Shown here: one piece after another, positions 29,004-38,281 of the stretch
How positions within the stretch are numbered: the stretch's first letter is position 1
How the letters are laid out: the number at the start of each line of letters is the position of its first letter
From: Staphylococcus argensis
GTDB lineage: Bacteria; Bacillota; Bacilli; Staphylococcales; Staphylococcaceae
Reading direction: 5' to 3'
Length of the DNA stretch: 64,000 nucleotides
Assembly: GCF_002902305.1 (NCBI RefSeq)
Contig: NZ_PPPX01000001.1
Coordinates: forward strand, 753,655 to 817,654
Notes under the pieces: model-generated
Databases searched by the model: none
What the model was told of the DNA's origin: nothing
The model's input: only the letters and a program-made list of their open reading frames with translations
Program-made: the position numbers and the translations under genes

Positions 29004-29459
29004 GTGATTATAGGTGAAAGAAACATAGACCAACTTACAAAGATGATATCAAATAGTTCGGTAATTGCATTCGATGATCATCCACTCAGTATAGCTATTA
29101 TTGATCATTTAGAGCAACAAAATAAAAAGATTTCTGTAATTACATTCTCAACTGACATTATCAGTCATACTGTTAAATACACTAATCACAACATTATTTT
29201 TTCCAATGCAAGAGTAGAACGAGCTAAACATAGTTTAGTAGGTTTTGAAGTTAGCGATACATTTCAACATTATTTAATCGATTATTATTTTTGCAATGTC
29301 CCTTATCTATATAAAGATGCTTTATACCAATCAGATAGCGATATAGCTTCTCTTCAGCAACAATTAATTAAACAGTCTCGTGAAACCGTACTCGTTAATT
29401 TTCCTAACTTAATTTCCTTAATAGACAACTATAGTTATATTACTAAATTAAATAAATAA
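29004..29459 (+). CDS. Stand-alone DeoR-effector-domain-like protein (no HTH)
   Basis: The 151-aa protein starts at GTG 29004 after GAGGTGCTCAACT. I do not know a named family for it, but the order of its elements follows the C-terminal sugar-phosphate-sensing half of DeoR-family repressors. They are VIAFDDHPLSIAIIDHLEQ (effector loop position), ISVITFSTDIISHT (the VVTNS-like strand), HSLVGFEVSDTFQHYLIDYY and a late LIKQSRETVLVNFPNLI strand-helix. The helix-turn-helix half is absent, and no coding remnant of it is visible upstream. The usual G-T-T effector motif is replaced by DDHP. This is inference by eye and needs a profile search. Confidence 0.55.
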   Translation: MIIGERNIDQLTKMISNSSVIAFDDHPLSIAIIDHLEQQNKKISVITFSTDIISHTVKYTNHNIIFSNARVERAKHSLVGFEVSDTFQHYLIDYYFCNVPYLYKDALYQSDSDIASLQQQLIKQSRETVLVNFPNLISLIDNYSYITKLNK

Positions 29460-29510
29460 GCATGTTAATAATTATCCAAAGAAAGTTATAGTTTTGTAAT
29501 ATCAGAGTGA

Positions 29511-29562
29511 TTGCTATTCAGTTGCGATGTGGTTTATAATAGAGTTTATGGAAACGCTTTCT
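29511..29562 (+). promoter_or_regulatory. Promoter with downstream CRE site
   Basis: TTGCTA (29511-29516) and TATAAT (29535-29540) with 18-nt spacing form a SigA-type promoter. TGGAAACGCTTTCT at 29549-29562 matches the CcpA consensus TGNAARCGNWWWCA except at the last base, and sits just after the expected start point. This predicts repression of the following gene when glucose is available. Confidence 0.7.
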
Positions 29563-29576
29563 TTGGAGGTGAAGAT

Positions 29577-30170
29577 TTGTCGAATAAAGAATCAAGTAAC
29601 GCTAAACCACTCGTCAGTACCTTGCTTAAGCAATGCAAAGAGCTGTTTAAATTTAATGGTGAAGTTGCCAAGCAACTATTTCTAAATGACAGTTTTAACA
29701 TAGCAGATAAAGTAGATATTAGTGTGAACCGTAAGTATTTTACTGAAGTGATTAAATACATACCGAATCAATATGTCATTGAATTTCATGATGATACAAA
29801 GGTGAGTACGAGTCTTCGCGATACGACGTTTAACACCATCACACATGCTAATGTATTCTTAAACGATGAGATGATTCTTACTGTGCTCGTCTATGACACA
29901 ATTAATGAGGAATGGTTATTCCGCCTCGATCATAATATACGCTTTCCTGAAAAATATATCTACTTCCATTCCATAACTTGGGATGTCGATTATATCAAGC
30001 CTGAAATTGTCCTTATGTATGAGCTTCTTGATCCAATCGATTACCATCAGTTACCCAATTATAAGAAAGTGATCGATGCCTTAAGTTATTATCAATTTGT
30101 GCTCTTAAGAGTTGTTGTTGGAGATGAAAGGATTCACCAGGCGTTAATATCTGAAAAAAATGCGATGTAG
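29577..30170 (+). CDS. Protein of unknown function, possible nucleotidyltransferase-like fold
   Basis: This 197-aa protein is read from TTG 29577, which is 6 nt after GGAGGTG; the upstream extension to 29511 would run through the promoter and CRE and is rejected. I do not recognise it firmly. The stretch VYDTINEEWLFRLDHNIRFP followed by YIKPEIVLMYELLDP resembles the C-terminal part of some aminoglycoside or lincosamide nucleotidyltransferase-like proteins. The GS and DxD catalytic pattern is not obvious, only KVDISV near residue 44. It is probably not an active resistance enzyme. A CRE site suggests carbon control. Confidence 0.6.
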   Translation: MSNKESSNAKPLVSTLLKQCKELFKFNGEVAKQLFLNDSFNIADKVDISVNRKYFTEVIKYIPNQYVIEFHDDTKVSTSLRDTTFNTITHANVFLNDEMILTVLVYDTINEEWLFRLDHNIRFPEKYIYFHSITWDVDYIKPEIVLMYELLDPIDYHQLPNYKKVIDALSYYQFVLLRVVVGDERIHQALISEKNAM

Positions 30171-30171
30171 A

Positions 30172-30214
30172 CACCTTCGTTAACAGTTGTAAACCGTTAG
30201 CGAAGGTGAATTTT
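30172..30214 (+). terminator. Intrinsic terminator after the CRE-controlled gene
   Basis: CACCTTCGTTAAC (30172-30184) pairs with GTTAGCGAAGGTG (30196-30208), one wobble, followed by AATTTTT. Confidence 0.88.
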
Positions 30215-30260
30215 TCTGACGTTTTATTTTAAGAGTGAACATCGCAACAACTATATTACT

Positions 30261-31619
30261 TCAGATTTCATGCACATATACTTGGTCATAGATCACCTGT
30301 ACTGCTTTATCAGAATCCTCTAGATCGAGCCCAAACATCATAGAAAGTTCCGAAGCACCTTGGTTGATCATTTTTAAATTAATATTGGCTTGTGCTAAAG
30401 CTGTCGTAATTTGATTTGCTGTGCCTACAATGCGATGCATACCTTCACCGACCACCATCAATATAGCTAAATCATGATCGATGCTTAATTCATCTACATC
30501 ACACTGATTTCTAATAGTAGTGAGCACTTCATTCTCACAATGTTTGATTTGATCACTTCTCATAATGATGCTGACACTATCAATACCAGAGGGCATGTGA
30601 TCGAATGAAATATCATAATCTTCAAGTATACCTAGTATCTTTCTAGCAAAACCCACTTGCCTATTCATTAAATATTTCTTGATGTGTAACACAGTAAAAT
30701 GTTTGTCACAACTGATACCGCTCACTACTGTGCGAGTATCAATATCGCGGTCATGGACGATGCGTGTACCCGGATCTTCGGGGCAGTTCGTATTTTTAAT
30801 AACGACAGGAATACGATGTTTATATAAGGGTTGAAGCGCTTCATCGTGAAATACACTGAAACCTGCATATGAAAGCTCACGCATTTCTCCATAAGTAATT
30901 TCGTCTATAATTTCAGGCGCGTGAACCACCGCAGGATTCGCACGATATATACCAGATACGTCAGTGAAATTTTCATAGAGGTCGGCTTCAACACCGCGTG
31001 CCACTATAGCACCTGTAATATCTGAAACTCCTCTAGGGAATGTGACGATGTGATTTTGTTCAGAAATACCAAAGAATCCTGGAATAATTAATTTTTCTTC
31101 ATAATCTCTTAATTTAAATAACTGAGCATAAGCTGTTTCTAATATTTGAGCATTATGCGGTTGATCAGTAACTCGAATACCCGCTTCCATAGGTGAAATA
31201 TAACGTGTCGGTACGCCACAACTTGTATTATAAGCTGCGATGAGTTGAGCATTGAAATCTTCACCGCACGATAACAGAGCATCTAACAAGCGAGGATGGT
31301 GTTGTTTAAACTCTTGTATATATTGATGTAAAGTGCGAGTGAAGTCCTCAAGTAAGCTTGTTTTCATTTTTAAATGATTAATAATATCTGCGTACCGTTC
31401 TATGACTCGCTCAAATTGTTGCTGATAGTCGGATGGTTCAATCACTTTTTCATACAATTGTAAAATGAGATCAGTAGTTTTCGTATCCTCAGGATGTCGC
31501 TTGCCTGGAGCAGAGACGATCATAATGCGTCGCTCTTTATCTGAGTTGAAAATATCAAGCACTTTGTTAATTTGTTGCGCGTTTGCAACAGAACTACCGC
31601 CAAATTTAACTACCTTCAT
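30261..31619 (-). CDS. Aspartokinase
   Basis: This enzyme phosphorylates aspartate, the first step towards threonine, methionine, isoleucine and lysine. The 452-aa enzyme starts MKVVKFGGSSVANAQQI with the amino-acid-kinase KFGGSS motif and ends in two ACT-type regulatory segments (MRSDQIKHCENEVL region and the NINLKMINQGASELSMMFG region), so feedback control by an end product is likely. GAAAGGTTGTC precedes the ATG. It is divergent from hom-thrC-thrB and shares their upstream region, which contains a CodY-like box. It is a monofunctional kinase without a fused homoserine dehydrogenase. Confidence 0.95.
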   Translation of the reverse strand: MKVVKFGGSSVANAQQINKVLDIFNSDKERRIMIVSAPGKRHPEDTKTTDLILQLYEKVIEPSDYQQQFERVIERYADIINHLKMKTSLLEDFTRTLHQYIQEFKQHHPRLLDALLSCGEDFNAQLIAAYNTSCGVPTRYISPMEAGIRVTDQPHNAQILETAYAQLFKLRDYEEKLIIPGFFGISEQNHIVTFPRGVSDITGAIVARGVEADLYENFTDVSGIYRANPAVVHAPEIIDEITYGEMRELSYAGFSVFHDEALQPLYKHRIPVVIKNTNCPEDPGTRIVHDRDIDTRTVVSGISCDKHFTVLHIKKYLMNRQVGFARKILGILEDYDISFDHMPSGIDSVSIIMRSDQIKHCENEVLTTIRNQCDVDELSIDHDLAILMVVGEGMHRIVGTANQITTALAQANINLKMINQGASELSMMFGLDLEDSDKAVQVIYDQVYVHEI

Positions 31620-31636
31620 AGTATGACAACCTTTCT

Positions 31637-31651
31637 AATATTCTGAAATTT
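31637..31651. promoter_or_regulatory. CodY-like box between aspartokinase and hom
   Basis: AATATTCTGAAATTT differs at two positions from the CodY consensus AATTTTCWGAAAATT and lies 18 bp before the aspartokinase start. CodY is known to repress amino-acid synthesis genes in staphylococci. An additional inverted repeat ATACTAT/ATAGTAT lies farther towards hom. Confidence 0.6.
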
Positions 31652-31803
31652 AACTCTACTGTTCATTCTTTTAATGAAACGGCAAAATGAGTTAAAAATT
31701 TAGAACTTTACAAAAATTCAAGATGAATTTATACTATACCATATTATAGTATTTCTCAATAGGACAATTGTATTTTATAAAAAAACATGGGAGGTTACAT
31801 AGT

Positions 31804-33084
31804 ATGAAAGAATTGAATTTAGCGATTCTAGGACTAGGCACTGTGGGTTCAGGTGTTGTAAAAATTATAGAGGAGAACCATCAGCAAATTAAAGATACGA
31901 TGAATAAGGACTTAAATATTAAAAAAATTCTAGTCAGAGACGTTAATAAATCTAGACCAATCAGTACTGCACGGTATGAATTAACAGACAATATTGAAGA
32001 TATCATTGAAGATGACACGATTGATATTGTTATCGAGGTAATGGGAAATGTGAGTCCGACAGTCGATTGGTTAAAGCAACTCATTCAAAATGGTAAGCAC
32101 GTGATCACTGCTAATAAAGATTTACTCGCTATTCATTTAAAAGAGCTAGAGGATTTAGCAGAACAACAAGGTGTCGCATTAAAATTTGAAGCGAGTGTAG
32201 CAGGTGGCATACCGATCGTGAATGCAATTAATAATGGTTTAAATGCGAATAATATTAGTAAGTTTATGGGAATCTTTAACGGAACATCTAACTTTATTCT
32301 GAGCAAGATGACGAGAGATAGAGCTCCATTTGACGAAGCTTTAACAGAAGCTCAAGAATTAGGATTTGCCGAAAGTGATCCAACTGACGATGTTGAAGGT
32401 ATTGACGCAGCACGCAAAGTTGTTATTACATCTTATCTATCATTTAATCAGGTCATAAACCTTAAAGATGTGACTTGCAGAGGCATTAGCGATGTCTCAA
32501 TTGGTGATATTCAAGCAGCTGAAGCATTTGATTTTAAGATCAAACTTATAGGTAAGGGCACTTACGCTAACGGGAAAGTAACAAGCTCTGTTGAACCTAC
32601 TTTAATACACAATACACATCAGCTTGCTGCAGTTGAAGATGAGTACAATGCAATTTACGTCATTGGGGATGCAGTAGGTGAAACAATGTTCTATGGTAAA
32701 GGCGCAGGTAGTTTAGCGACAGGTAGTGCGGTAGTGAGTGATCTACTTAACGTAGCACTACTATTTGAATCTAAGTTACACACACTACCACCTCACTTTG
32801 AACTGAAGACAGAAGAAACGAAAGAGATGATTGAAAGCGATGCTCCTGTAACACTCAAGGAGAAAGAAAGTTTCTACATCGTCCTACAGAATGCGAATCA
32901 AGATGTCGAACAGTTAGAAAAGTCTCTTAAACAAGATTTACCATTTCACAAGTCTTTAAAGTTAGTTAATAGAGATGAGCAAACTGTAGCAGCGCTTGTT
33001 GTAGGTATAGATGAGGCACCTGGGAACATTTTATCAACTAAAGGATATGAGATTGAAAAAATCTATCCAGTAGAAGGAGTTTAA
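31804..33084 (+). CDS. hom: Homoserine dehydrogenase
   Basis: Hom reduces aspartate semialdehyde to homoserine. The NAD(P)-binding motif [14 protein letters not shown] lies at the N-terminus. The catalytic core has [26 protein letters not shown] [12 protein letters not shown], and [21 protein letters not shown]-terminal ACT domain (about residues 350-426) should give threonine feedback. The frame opens at 31768, but GGGAGG is spaced about 9 nt from ATG 31804, giving 426 aa. It heads the hom-thrC-thrB operon; thrC begins 5 nt downstream. Confidence 0.97.
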   Translation: MKELNLAILGLGTVGSGVVKIIEENHQQIKDTMNKDLNIKKILVRDVNKSRPISTARYELTDNIEDIIEDDTIDIVIEVMGNVSPTVDWLKQLIQNGKHVITANKDLLAIHLKELEDLAEQQGVALKFEASVAGGIPIVNAINNGLNANNISKFMGIFNGTSNFILSKMTRDRAPFDEALTEAQELGFAESDPTDDVEGIDAARKVVITSYLSFNQVINLKDVTCRGISDVSIGDIQAAEAFDFKIKLIGKGTYANGKVTSSVEPTLIHNTHQLAAVEDEYNAIYVIGDAVGETMFYGKGAGSLATGSAVVSDLLNVALLFESKLHTLPPHFELKTEETKEMIESDAPVTLKEKESFYIVLQNANQDVEQLEKSLKQDLPFHKSLKLVNRDEQTVAALVVGIDEAPGNILSTKGYEIEKIYPVEGV

Positions 33085-33089
33085 TAATT

Positions 33090-34151
33090 ATGGACAAATG
33101 GCAAGGATTAGTAAATGAATTTAAAGACTTTTTACCAGTAAGTGATAATACGCCTATCGTGACTTTAAACGAGGGGCATACACCTTTAATCTATTGTGAA
33201 CAACTGTCGAAAGAACTCAACATCAATCTTTACATTAAATACGAAGGTGCGAATCCTACAGGTTCTTTCAAAGACCGCGGCATGTGCATGGCAATGACGA
33301 AAGCGAAAGAAGCAGGTAAAAAGGTAGTTATCTGTGCCTCTACAGGCAATACTTCTGCATCAGCGGCGGCCTATGCAGCTCGCGCAGGATTGAAAGCAAT
33401 CGTCGTTATCCCAGAAGGGAAGATTGCATTAGGTAAACTTTCTCAAGCAGTAATGTATGGTGCAGAAATCGTCTCTATTGAAGGTAACTTTGATGAAGCA
33501 CTAGAAATTGTGCAAGAAATAGCTAAAGATGGAGAGATTGAACTCGTCAATTCAGTAAATCCATACCGTCTAGAAGGTCAAAAAACAGGTGCGTTTGAAG
33601 TAATCGAACAACTAGAAGGACAAGCTCCTGATATCTTAGCGATCCCTGTAGGTAATGCAGGCAATATTTCTGCGTACTGGAAAGGCTTTAAAGAGTATCA
33701 TGATCGTAATCAAACTAAACTACCAACACTCTATGGTTTCCAAGCTGAAGGAGCAGCGCCAATTGTGCGTAATGAGGTGGTTAAACAACCAGAAACGGTA
33801 GCTACTGCGATTCGTATAGGTAACCCTGCTAGTTGGAGCAAAGCAACTCAAGCACTAGAAGAATCACAAGGACTTATCGATAGCGTTACAGATGAGGAAA
33901 TACTGGAAGCCTACCAAATGATGACAAGTAAAGAAGGAATATTTAGTGAACCTGCAAGTAACGCATCTATCGCAGGTCTCATCAAATTACACCGCGCAGG
34001 GAAGTTAGCTGAAGGGCAAACCATTGTCGCAGTATTGACTGGTAATGGGCTGAAAGATCCTGATACTGCTATCTCACTCTTGGATAATCCAATTCAACCT
34101 TTACCTAATAATCGCGAAAGCATCATAAATTATATTAAAGGGGTCTTGTGA
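33090..34151 (+). CDS. thrC: Threonine synthase
   Basis: ThrC makes threonine from O-phosphohomoserine using PLP. The PLP lysine is in [18 protein letters not shown] near residue 60, followed by [20 protein letters not shown] and the phosphate-binding [12 protein letters not shown]. The length of 353 aa is that of the short Gram-positive type. It follows hom by 5 nt and precedes thrB by 1 nt, so all three genes are one operon. Confidence 0.97.
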   Translation: MDKWQGLVNEFKDFLPVSDNTPIVTLNEGHTPLIYCEQLSKELNINLYIKYEGANPTGSFKDRGMCMAMTKAKEAGKKVVICASTGNTSASAAAYAARAGLKAIVVIPEGKIALGKLSQAVMYGAEIVSIEGNFDEALEIVQEIAKDGEIELVNSVNPYRLEGQKTGAFEVIEQLEGQAPDILAIPVGNAGNISAYWKGFKEYHDRNQTKLPTLYGFQAEGAAPIVRNEVVKQPETVATAIRIGNPASWSKATQALEESQGLIDSVTDEEILEAYQMMTSKEGIFSEPASNASIAGLIKLHRAGKLAEGQTIVAVLTGNGLKDPDTAISLLDNPIQPLPNNRESIINYIKGVL

Positions 34152-34152
34152 T

Positions 34153-35070
34153 ATGTCAGGAAAGCTTCATTTAGAAATACCGGCGTCAACAGCCAATTTA
34201 GGTGTAGGTTTTGACTCGATTGGCATGGCACTTAATAAATTTTTGACTTTAGATGTCGCAGAAATTGAAGGTTCAGAGTGGCAATTTCAACATTTCGGTC
34301 CTCACATCGAAAGTTTACCCACAGATGATACGCATTATATTTATCAAGTAGCGCAACAGGTCGCCAAGAGGTATAACGTTTCCTTACCTGCGCTTGAAAT
34401 TAAGATGCATAGCGAAATTCCTTTAGCACGCGGATTAGGTTCTTCAGCTGCCGCACTTGTTGCTGCGCTATTTATCGCTAATTACTTTGGAGATATAGAG
34501 CTATCTCAGTATGAGCTTTTACAACTCGCTACTGAATTCGAAGGCCATCCCGATAATGTTGCACCAACAATTTATGGTGGACTCGTTCTAGGCTATTATA
34601 ATCCCGAAACACGCGTGACTGATGTCTCATACATCGATACGCCGAAAGTAGATATAGTGATTACGATCCCATCTTATGAGCTACAAACTACGGAGTCGCG
34701 TAATGCCTTGCCTGACCAGCTCACACATCAACAAGCGGTGCGTAATAGCGCGATTAGTAACACGATGATTAGTGCATTAATTCAGCACAACTATGCACTT
34801 GCTGGTAAAATGATGGAACAAGATGGTTTTCACGAACCGTACCGTCAGCATTTAATTCCTGAGTTTCGTACTGTTAAAGCGATGGCTAAAATGCATGGAG
34901 CATATGCGACAGTTATTAGTGGCGCAGGCCCAACAATGTTAACGATGGTGCCACCTGAGAAGAGTGGGGAGTTAGTCAGAGCTTTAAAAGAAGAGTTTAA
35001 GAATTGTAAATCAGAATTAGTGACGATTAATGAAGCGGGCGTGAAACAGCAAATCATTTATTCAACTTGA
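34153..35070 (+). CDS. thrB: Homoserine kinase
   Basis: ThrB phosphorylates homoserine, giving the substrate of ThrC. The 305-aa GHMP-family kinase has the ATP loop [19 protein letters not shown] near residue 90, and [18 protein letters not shown] at the N-terminus. [10 protein letters not shown] near the end is the third GHMP motif. AAAGGGG lies before ATG 34153, within the last codons of thrC. It is third in the operon and is followed by a HAD phosphatase after 27 nt. Confidence 0.97.
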   Translation: MSGKLHLEIPASTANLGVGFDSIGMALNKFLTLDVAEIEGSEWQFQHFGPHIESLPTDDTHYIYQVAQQVAKRYNVSLPALEIKMHSEIPLARGLGSSAAALVAALFIANYFGDIELSQYELLQLATEFEGHPDNVAPTIYGGLVLGYYNPETRVTDVSYIDTPKVDIVITIPSYELQTTESRNALPDQLTHQQAVRNSAISNTMISALIQHNYALAGKMMEQDGFHEPYRQHLIPEFRTVKAMAKMHGAYATVISGAGPTMLTMVPPEKSGELVRALKEEFKNCKSELVTINEAGVKQQIIYST

Positions 35071-35097
35071 TTATTATCTACCAAAGGGGTTAAACCA

Positions 35098-35913
35098 ATG
35101 CACTCTCGTTATAAAATGATTGTTTCAGATATGGATGACACACTATTAACATCACATCATACACTATCAAAGGCTACAGAAGAACATTTGTTAGAACTCC
35201 AACAGCAAGGATATTACGTGGTTCTTGCCTCAGGGAGACCTACAGAAGGCATGTTTGAAGTGGCTGATAAGTTACAGTTAGATCATTATCAAAGCCACAT
35301 CATCAGTTACAATGGAAGCGTCACGATGCGCTATCATGATCGTAAGGTAGTAGATGCAACTTCTATTTCTAAAGACAATTTTGATGAAATTATTGATTTT
35401 TGTAGAGCGCAAGAGTTATTTATCCTTACTTATGTTGATGGAGAAATTGTTTATGAAGGACAGCATGAGTATATGAACATTGAATCAGAACTTACAGGCT
35501 TGCCCATGAGAAAGGTTCATGACTTGAAAGAAGATGTGACAGTATCTGTTCCTAAAGTGATGGGTGTAGATTACGTAGCTCGTATAACTACTGCTAGACA
35601 ACAGTTAGGTGAGACGTTTAACAGTGAGATTGATTTAACGACGAGCAAACCATACTTTCTTGAGTTTGTTCCTTCAGGTGTCTCTAAAGGAAATGCCATA
35701 CGACGTTTAGCTCAAGATTTGGGTATTGCAATGTCAGAGGTTATTGCTTTTGGAGATAGTATTAACGATATTTCAATGATTGAAGCTGCAGGTCAAGGCA
35801 TCGCTATGGATAATGCTCGTGATGAGGTTAAAAATATTGCCAATCAAACGACTTTAAGTAACGATGAAGATGGAATTGTCCATGCATTAAAGGCAATTTT
35901 AGTTGAGGAGTAA
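35098..35913 (+). CDS. Cof-type HAD-IIB phosphatase
   Basis: This is a 271-aa haloacid-dehalogenase phosphatase of the Cof/YidA type with no established substrate; related enzymes act on sugar phosphates or flavin mononucleotide. Motif I is IVSDMDDTLLTSHHTLS with the nucleophilic Asp, motif II LASGRPTEGM, motif III SKGNAIRRLA, and motif IV IAFGDSINDISMIEAAG. CAAAGGGG precedes ATG 35098. It lies 27 nt after thrB and probably shares the threonine operon transcript, although a role in threonine synthesis is not implied. Confidence 0.93.
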   Translation: MHSRYKMIVSDMDDTLLTSHHTLSKATEEHLLELQQQGYYVVLASGRPTEGMFEVADKLQLDHYQSHIISYNGSVTMRYHDRKVVDATSISKDNFDEIIDFCRAQELFILTYVDGEIVYEGQHEYMNIESELTGLPMRKVHDLKEDVTVSVPKVMGVDYVARITTARQQLGETFNSEIDLTTSKPYFLEFVPSGVSKGNAIRRLAQDLGIAMSEVIAFGDSINDISMIEAAGQGIAMDNARDEVKNIANQTTLSNDEDGIVHALKAILVEE

Positions 35914-35961
35914 AGATAGAAAAAAGTAGTTTTGATAAAGTTTGTTTAAAAAATATATTAG

Positions 35962-36016
35962 AACACACCTCGTGATATTCAGTTAGTGAATACTGAATAA
36001 CGGGGTGTGTTTTTTA
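35962..36016 (+). terminator. Nested intrinsic terminator after the thr operon
   Basis: AACACACCTCGT (35962-35973) pairs with ACGGGGTGTGTT (36000-36011), with an inner TATTCAGT/ACTGAATA stem, followed by TTTTT. Confidence 0.88.
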
Positions 36017-36050
36017 ATAATTAGTATACTCATTTCACTAAGCGCTCGGG

Positions 36051-36365
36051 CTATTTTGCTGTATGTGTCCATTCTTTTTTACCGCGGTGACGTTTCACAT
36101 GCGCGTATACTTGATCGGCGGCATAATCAAGGTTTGTATAAACTGTGATTGAAAACGCAGATTGATTCTCTTCAAAAGAGGCTTCAAGAAATAAATCTTT
36201 TAAATGTTCGAAAAGATTGTCCATTTGCTCATGTGTTAAGCTATTATATTCTCTTAATGTTCTCTTAATTAAACGTCCTTTTTGTTCTTCAAGTGACTGT
36301 ACGACAATGACAAAACGTTCCTCTGTCTTCATAACATCATCAAATAGATTCGTCTGACCAACCAT
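36051..36365 (-). CDS. Conserved staphylococcal protein of unknown function
   Basis: This 104-aa cytoplasmic protein is not assigned to a functional family by me. It begins MVGQTNLFDDVMKTEERFVI and has a helical centre (EQMDNLFEHLKDLFLEASF). The frame extends to 36386, but GAGGTGG is 5-6 nt before ATG 36365, the better start. It ends in a basic tail HRGKKEWTHTAK. It is a single gene between the thr operon and an amino-acid permease. The position matches a conserved hypothetical gene of the genus. Confidence 0.7.
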   Translation of the reverse strand: MVGQTNLFDDVMKTEERFVIVVQSLEEQKGRLIKRTLREYNSLTHEQMDNLFEHLKDLFLEASFEENQSAFSITVYTNLDYAADQVYAHVKRHRGKKEWTHTAK

Positions 36366-36480
36366 ATATTCCACCTCTATCTTCATTAATACCTATACTA
36401 ATTATACTATAAGTCTTACCAAGATAAAATGTAGAGTATATAGCATGTTGTGAAGTGATGAATCGTTGAGAATAAAGAAG

Positions 36481-36521
36481 GCATCCCCACTTGTTAATAT
36501 GAGATAACAACGTGAGGATGC
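36481..36521 (-). terminator. Terminator of the amino-acid permease gene
   Basis: On the minus strand GCATCCTCAC pairs with GTGGGGATGC, extended by TTGTTA/TAACAA, just after the permease stop. The T-tract is short. Confidence 0.7.
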
Positions 36522-36531
36522 GCTACGTAAC

Positions 36532-37977
36532 TTAAGATTTCGAAGATGAATCGAGCTGGATATCTTTTAATTTGACGATTCGCGTCCTTTTAACTAATTT
36601 ATGAGCAAAATAAATAATTGCAATGATAATCATCGGCAAGAAATTACGTATAATTCCTAAAATATCGCCGGCCATTAATGCGCCAAATGAATTACCTATA
36701 AATAGGAATAACAGTGTACAAATCACTATAATAGGCCCTAAAGGATAAAGCGGAGAGCGGTATGGTAAGACATCCTTAGGAGATTTGCCTTGCTTTTTAA
36801 TAGCTAAACGTAATCTGATTTGACTCGCAATACTTGAAGCCCACACCACGATAATTAAAGAGCCAATAATGTTGAGTAAACCGAAGACAATACTAGATTT
36901 AAATTGAGCTATAACAATAATTAAGAGAACGATAATTGATGTCACGACAATGGAAATGATCGGTAATTTAGTTACTCTGTTTAACTTACCTAATAATTTA
37001 GGCGCTTGTCCATCTTCAGAGAGTGAAAACAGCATACGACTCGTCGTGTAGACACCTGAATTCGCTGCAGATAAAAGCGATGTAAGTATAACGGCGTTGA
37101 TGACTGAAGCGGCAAATGCAATGCCGACTCTATCAAATACAATGGTGAAAGGACTCTGACTTACCGATTCATGTTTATTCAATAATAACGGATCAGTATA
37201 AGGAATAATCGCAGAAATAACTGCTATAGACAGTACGTAGAATAATAATATACGCCAGAATACTTGTTTAATCGCTTTAGGCATGGACTTGTCAGGGTGC
37301 TCTGACTCGCCTGCTGTCACAGCAATCACTTCTGTTCCACCGACTGAGAAACCAGCAACAAGTAGTACTGCTAAGAATCCAGAGATACCACCCACGAATG
37401 GAGCTTCATTAACTGTATAGAAATCGAGCCCATATGTTTTTCCACCTAAAACCCCTAATATCGTTAATAGTCCTAAAATGATAAACACGAAAATAGTGAT
37501 CACTTTGATTAAGGATAACCAGAATTCTGTTTCTCCAAAAGCTTTGACCGAGAAGATATTAAGTAAAAATAATAAAACTAAAAATATGATACTCCAAGTC
37601 AAAGGGGAGAAGAAGTGGAAAGCGTCCCAATAGTACAACACATTGGAAGCGATAATAATATCGACGCTTGTGACGAGTGTCCAAATGGCCCAGTAAAGCC
37701 AACCCATGGTGAAACCTAAAGACTTATCAATAAAACGTGTGGAATAAGAACTAAACGAACCAGATACAGGATAGAAGGTAGCTAACTCTCCAACACCAGT
37801 CATTAAGAAGTAGAGCATGACGCCGATGATTAAATACGCTAATATCGCGCCACCCGGCCCTGCTTGAGAAATAACGCTACCTGTAGCTACGAAAAGTCCA
37901 GTTCCTATAGCGCCACCTATCGCAATCATAGAAATATGACGCGAACTTAGTCCTCTTTTCATATTATTTTGTCCCAT
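36532..37977 (-). CDS. Amino-acid permease, APC superfamily
   Basis: This 481-aa transporter has about 12 membrane helices and the amino-acid-transporter family signature near the N-terminus: RHISMIAIGGAIGTGLFVAT, then SQAGPGGAILAYLIIGVM. GELATFYPVSGSFSSY and the loop SEHPDKSMPKAIKQVFWRI are typical of the AAT group (LysP/GabP/proline-type). The exact substrate cannot be read from sequence; the same position in other staphylococci carries a gene called gabP. AGGAGACATGCT precedes the ATG. It is monocistronic and directed towards its terminator at 36481. Confidence 0.92.
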   Translation of the reverse strand: MGQNNMKRGLSSRHISMIAIGGAIGTGLFVATGSVISQAGPGGAILAYLIIGVMLYFLMTGVGELATFYPVSGSFSSYSTRFIDKSLGFTMGWLYWAIWTLVTSVDIIIASNVLYYWDAFHFFSPLTWSIIFLVLLFLLNIFSVKAFGETEFWLSLIKVITIFVFIILGLLTILGVLGGKTYGLDFYTVNEAPFVGGISGFLAVLLVAGFSVGGTEVIAVTAGESEHPDKSMPKAIKQVFWRILLFYVLSIAVISAIIPYTDPLLLNKHESVSQSPFTIVFDRVGIAFAASVINAVILTSLLSAANSGVYTTSRMLFSLSEDGQAPKLLGKLNRVTKLPIISIVVTSIIVLLIIVIAQFKSSIVFGLLNIIGSLIIVVWASSIASQIRLRLAIKKQGKSPKDVLPYRSPLYPLGPIIVICTLLFLFIGNSFGALMAGDILGIIRNFLPMIIIAIIYFAHKLVKRTRIVKLKDIQLDSSSKS

Positions 37978-38125
37978 AGCATGTCTCCTATGTCATTTAA
38001 ATTTAGATAATTAACATTTTAAGCTTTTTGTGCAAGACAAGCAATAAGTTTTGATATATAACTTATGAAATTAATCGAGTAGAGAAAGCAGAGAGGAAAG
38101 CTAGAAGCTTATTTTGTAGTTAGAT

Positions 38126-38244
38126 TAAAAAAGTTGAACTCAATATGGTGTGAAAGTTAGAACGTAGATTAACAAAGAGAGATAGCTAATCTTAAATGTT
38201 CTACCTCAGTATATAATCTTTACCATAGTTTGATTGAGCTCAAC
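38126..38244 (-). terminator. Long rod-like hairpin with T-tract downstream of rpmG
   Basis: On the minus strand GTTGAGCTCAA (38244-38234) pairs with TTGAGTTCAAC (38143-38133), followed by six T residues. Inside, co-linear pairs continue: TATGGT/ACCATA, TAGAAC/GTTCTA and AGATTA/TAATCT. The ~112-nt segment is thus one imperfect rod ending in a U-tract, 37 nt after the rpmG stop. Apart from this the 304-bp gap before the permease start shows no gene. In other staphylococci the catalase gene katA commonly lies in this neighbourhood; here there is none. Confidence 0.65.
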
Positions 38245-38281
38245 TTGAGTGTCGTATTATCAAGACATAGAAGATAAATGA

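Noticed and set aside
29511-29576. 22-codon N-terminal extension of the CRE-controlled gene
   Set aside because: It would be translated from the promoter and CRE; the GGAGGTG site points to TTG 29577.
31620-31803. T-box leader before hom or aspartokinase
   Set aside because: There is no AGGGTGGNACCGCG-type element and the leader is too short.
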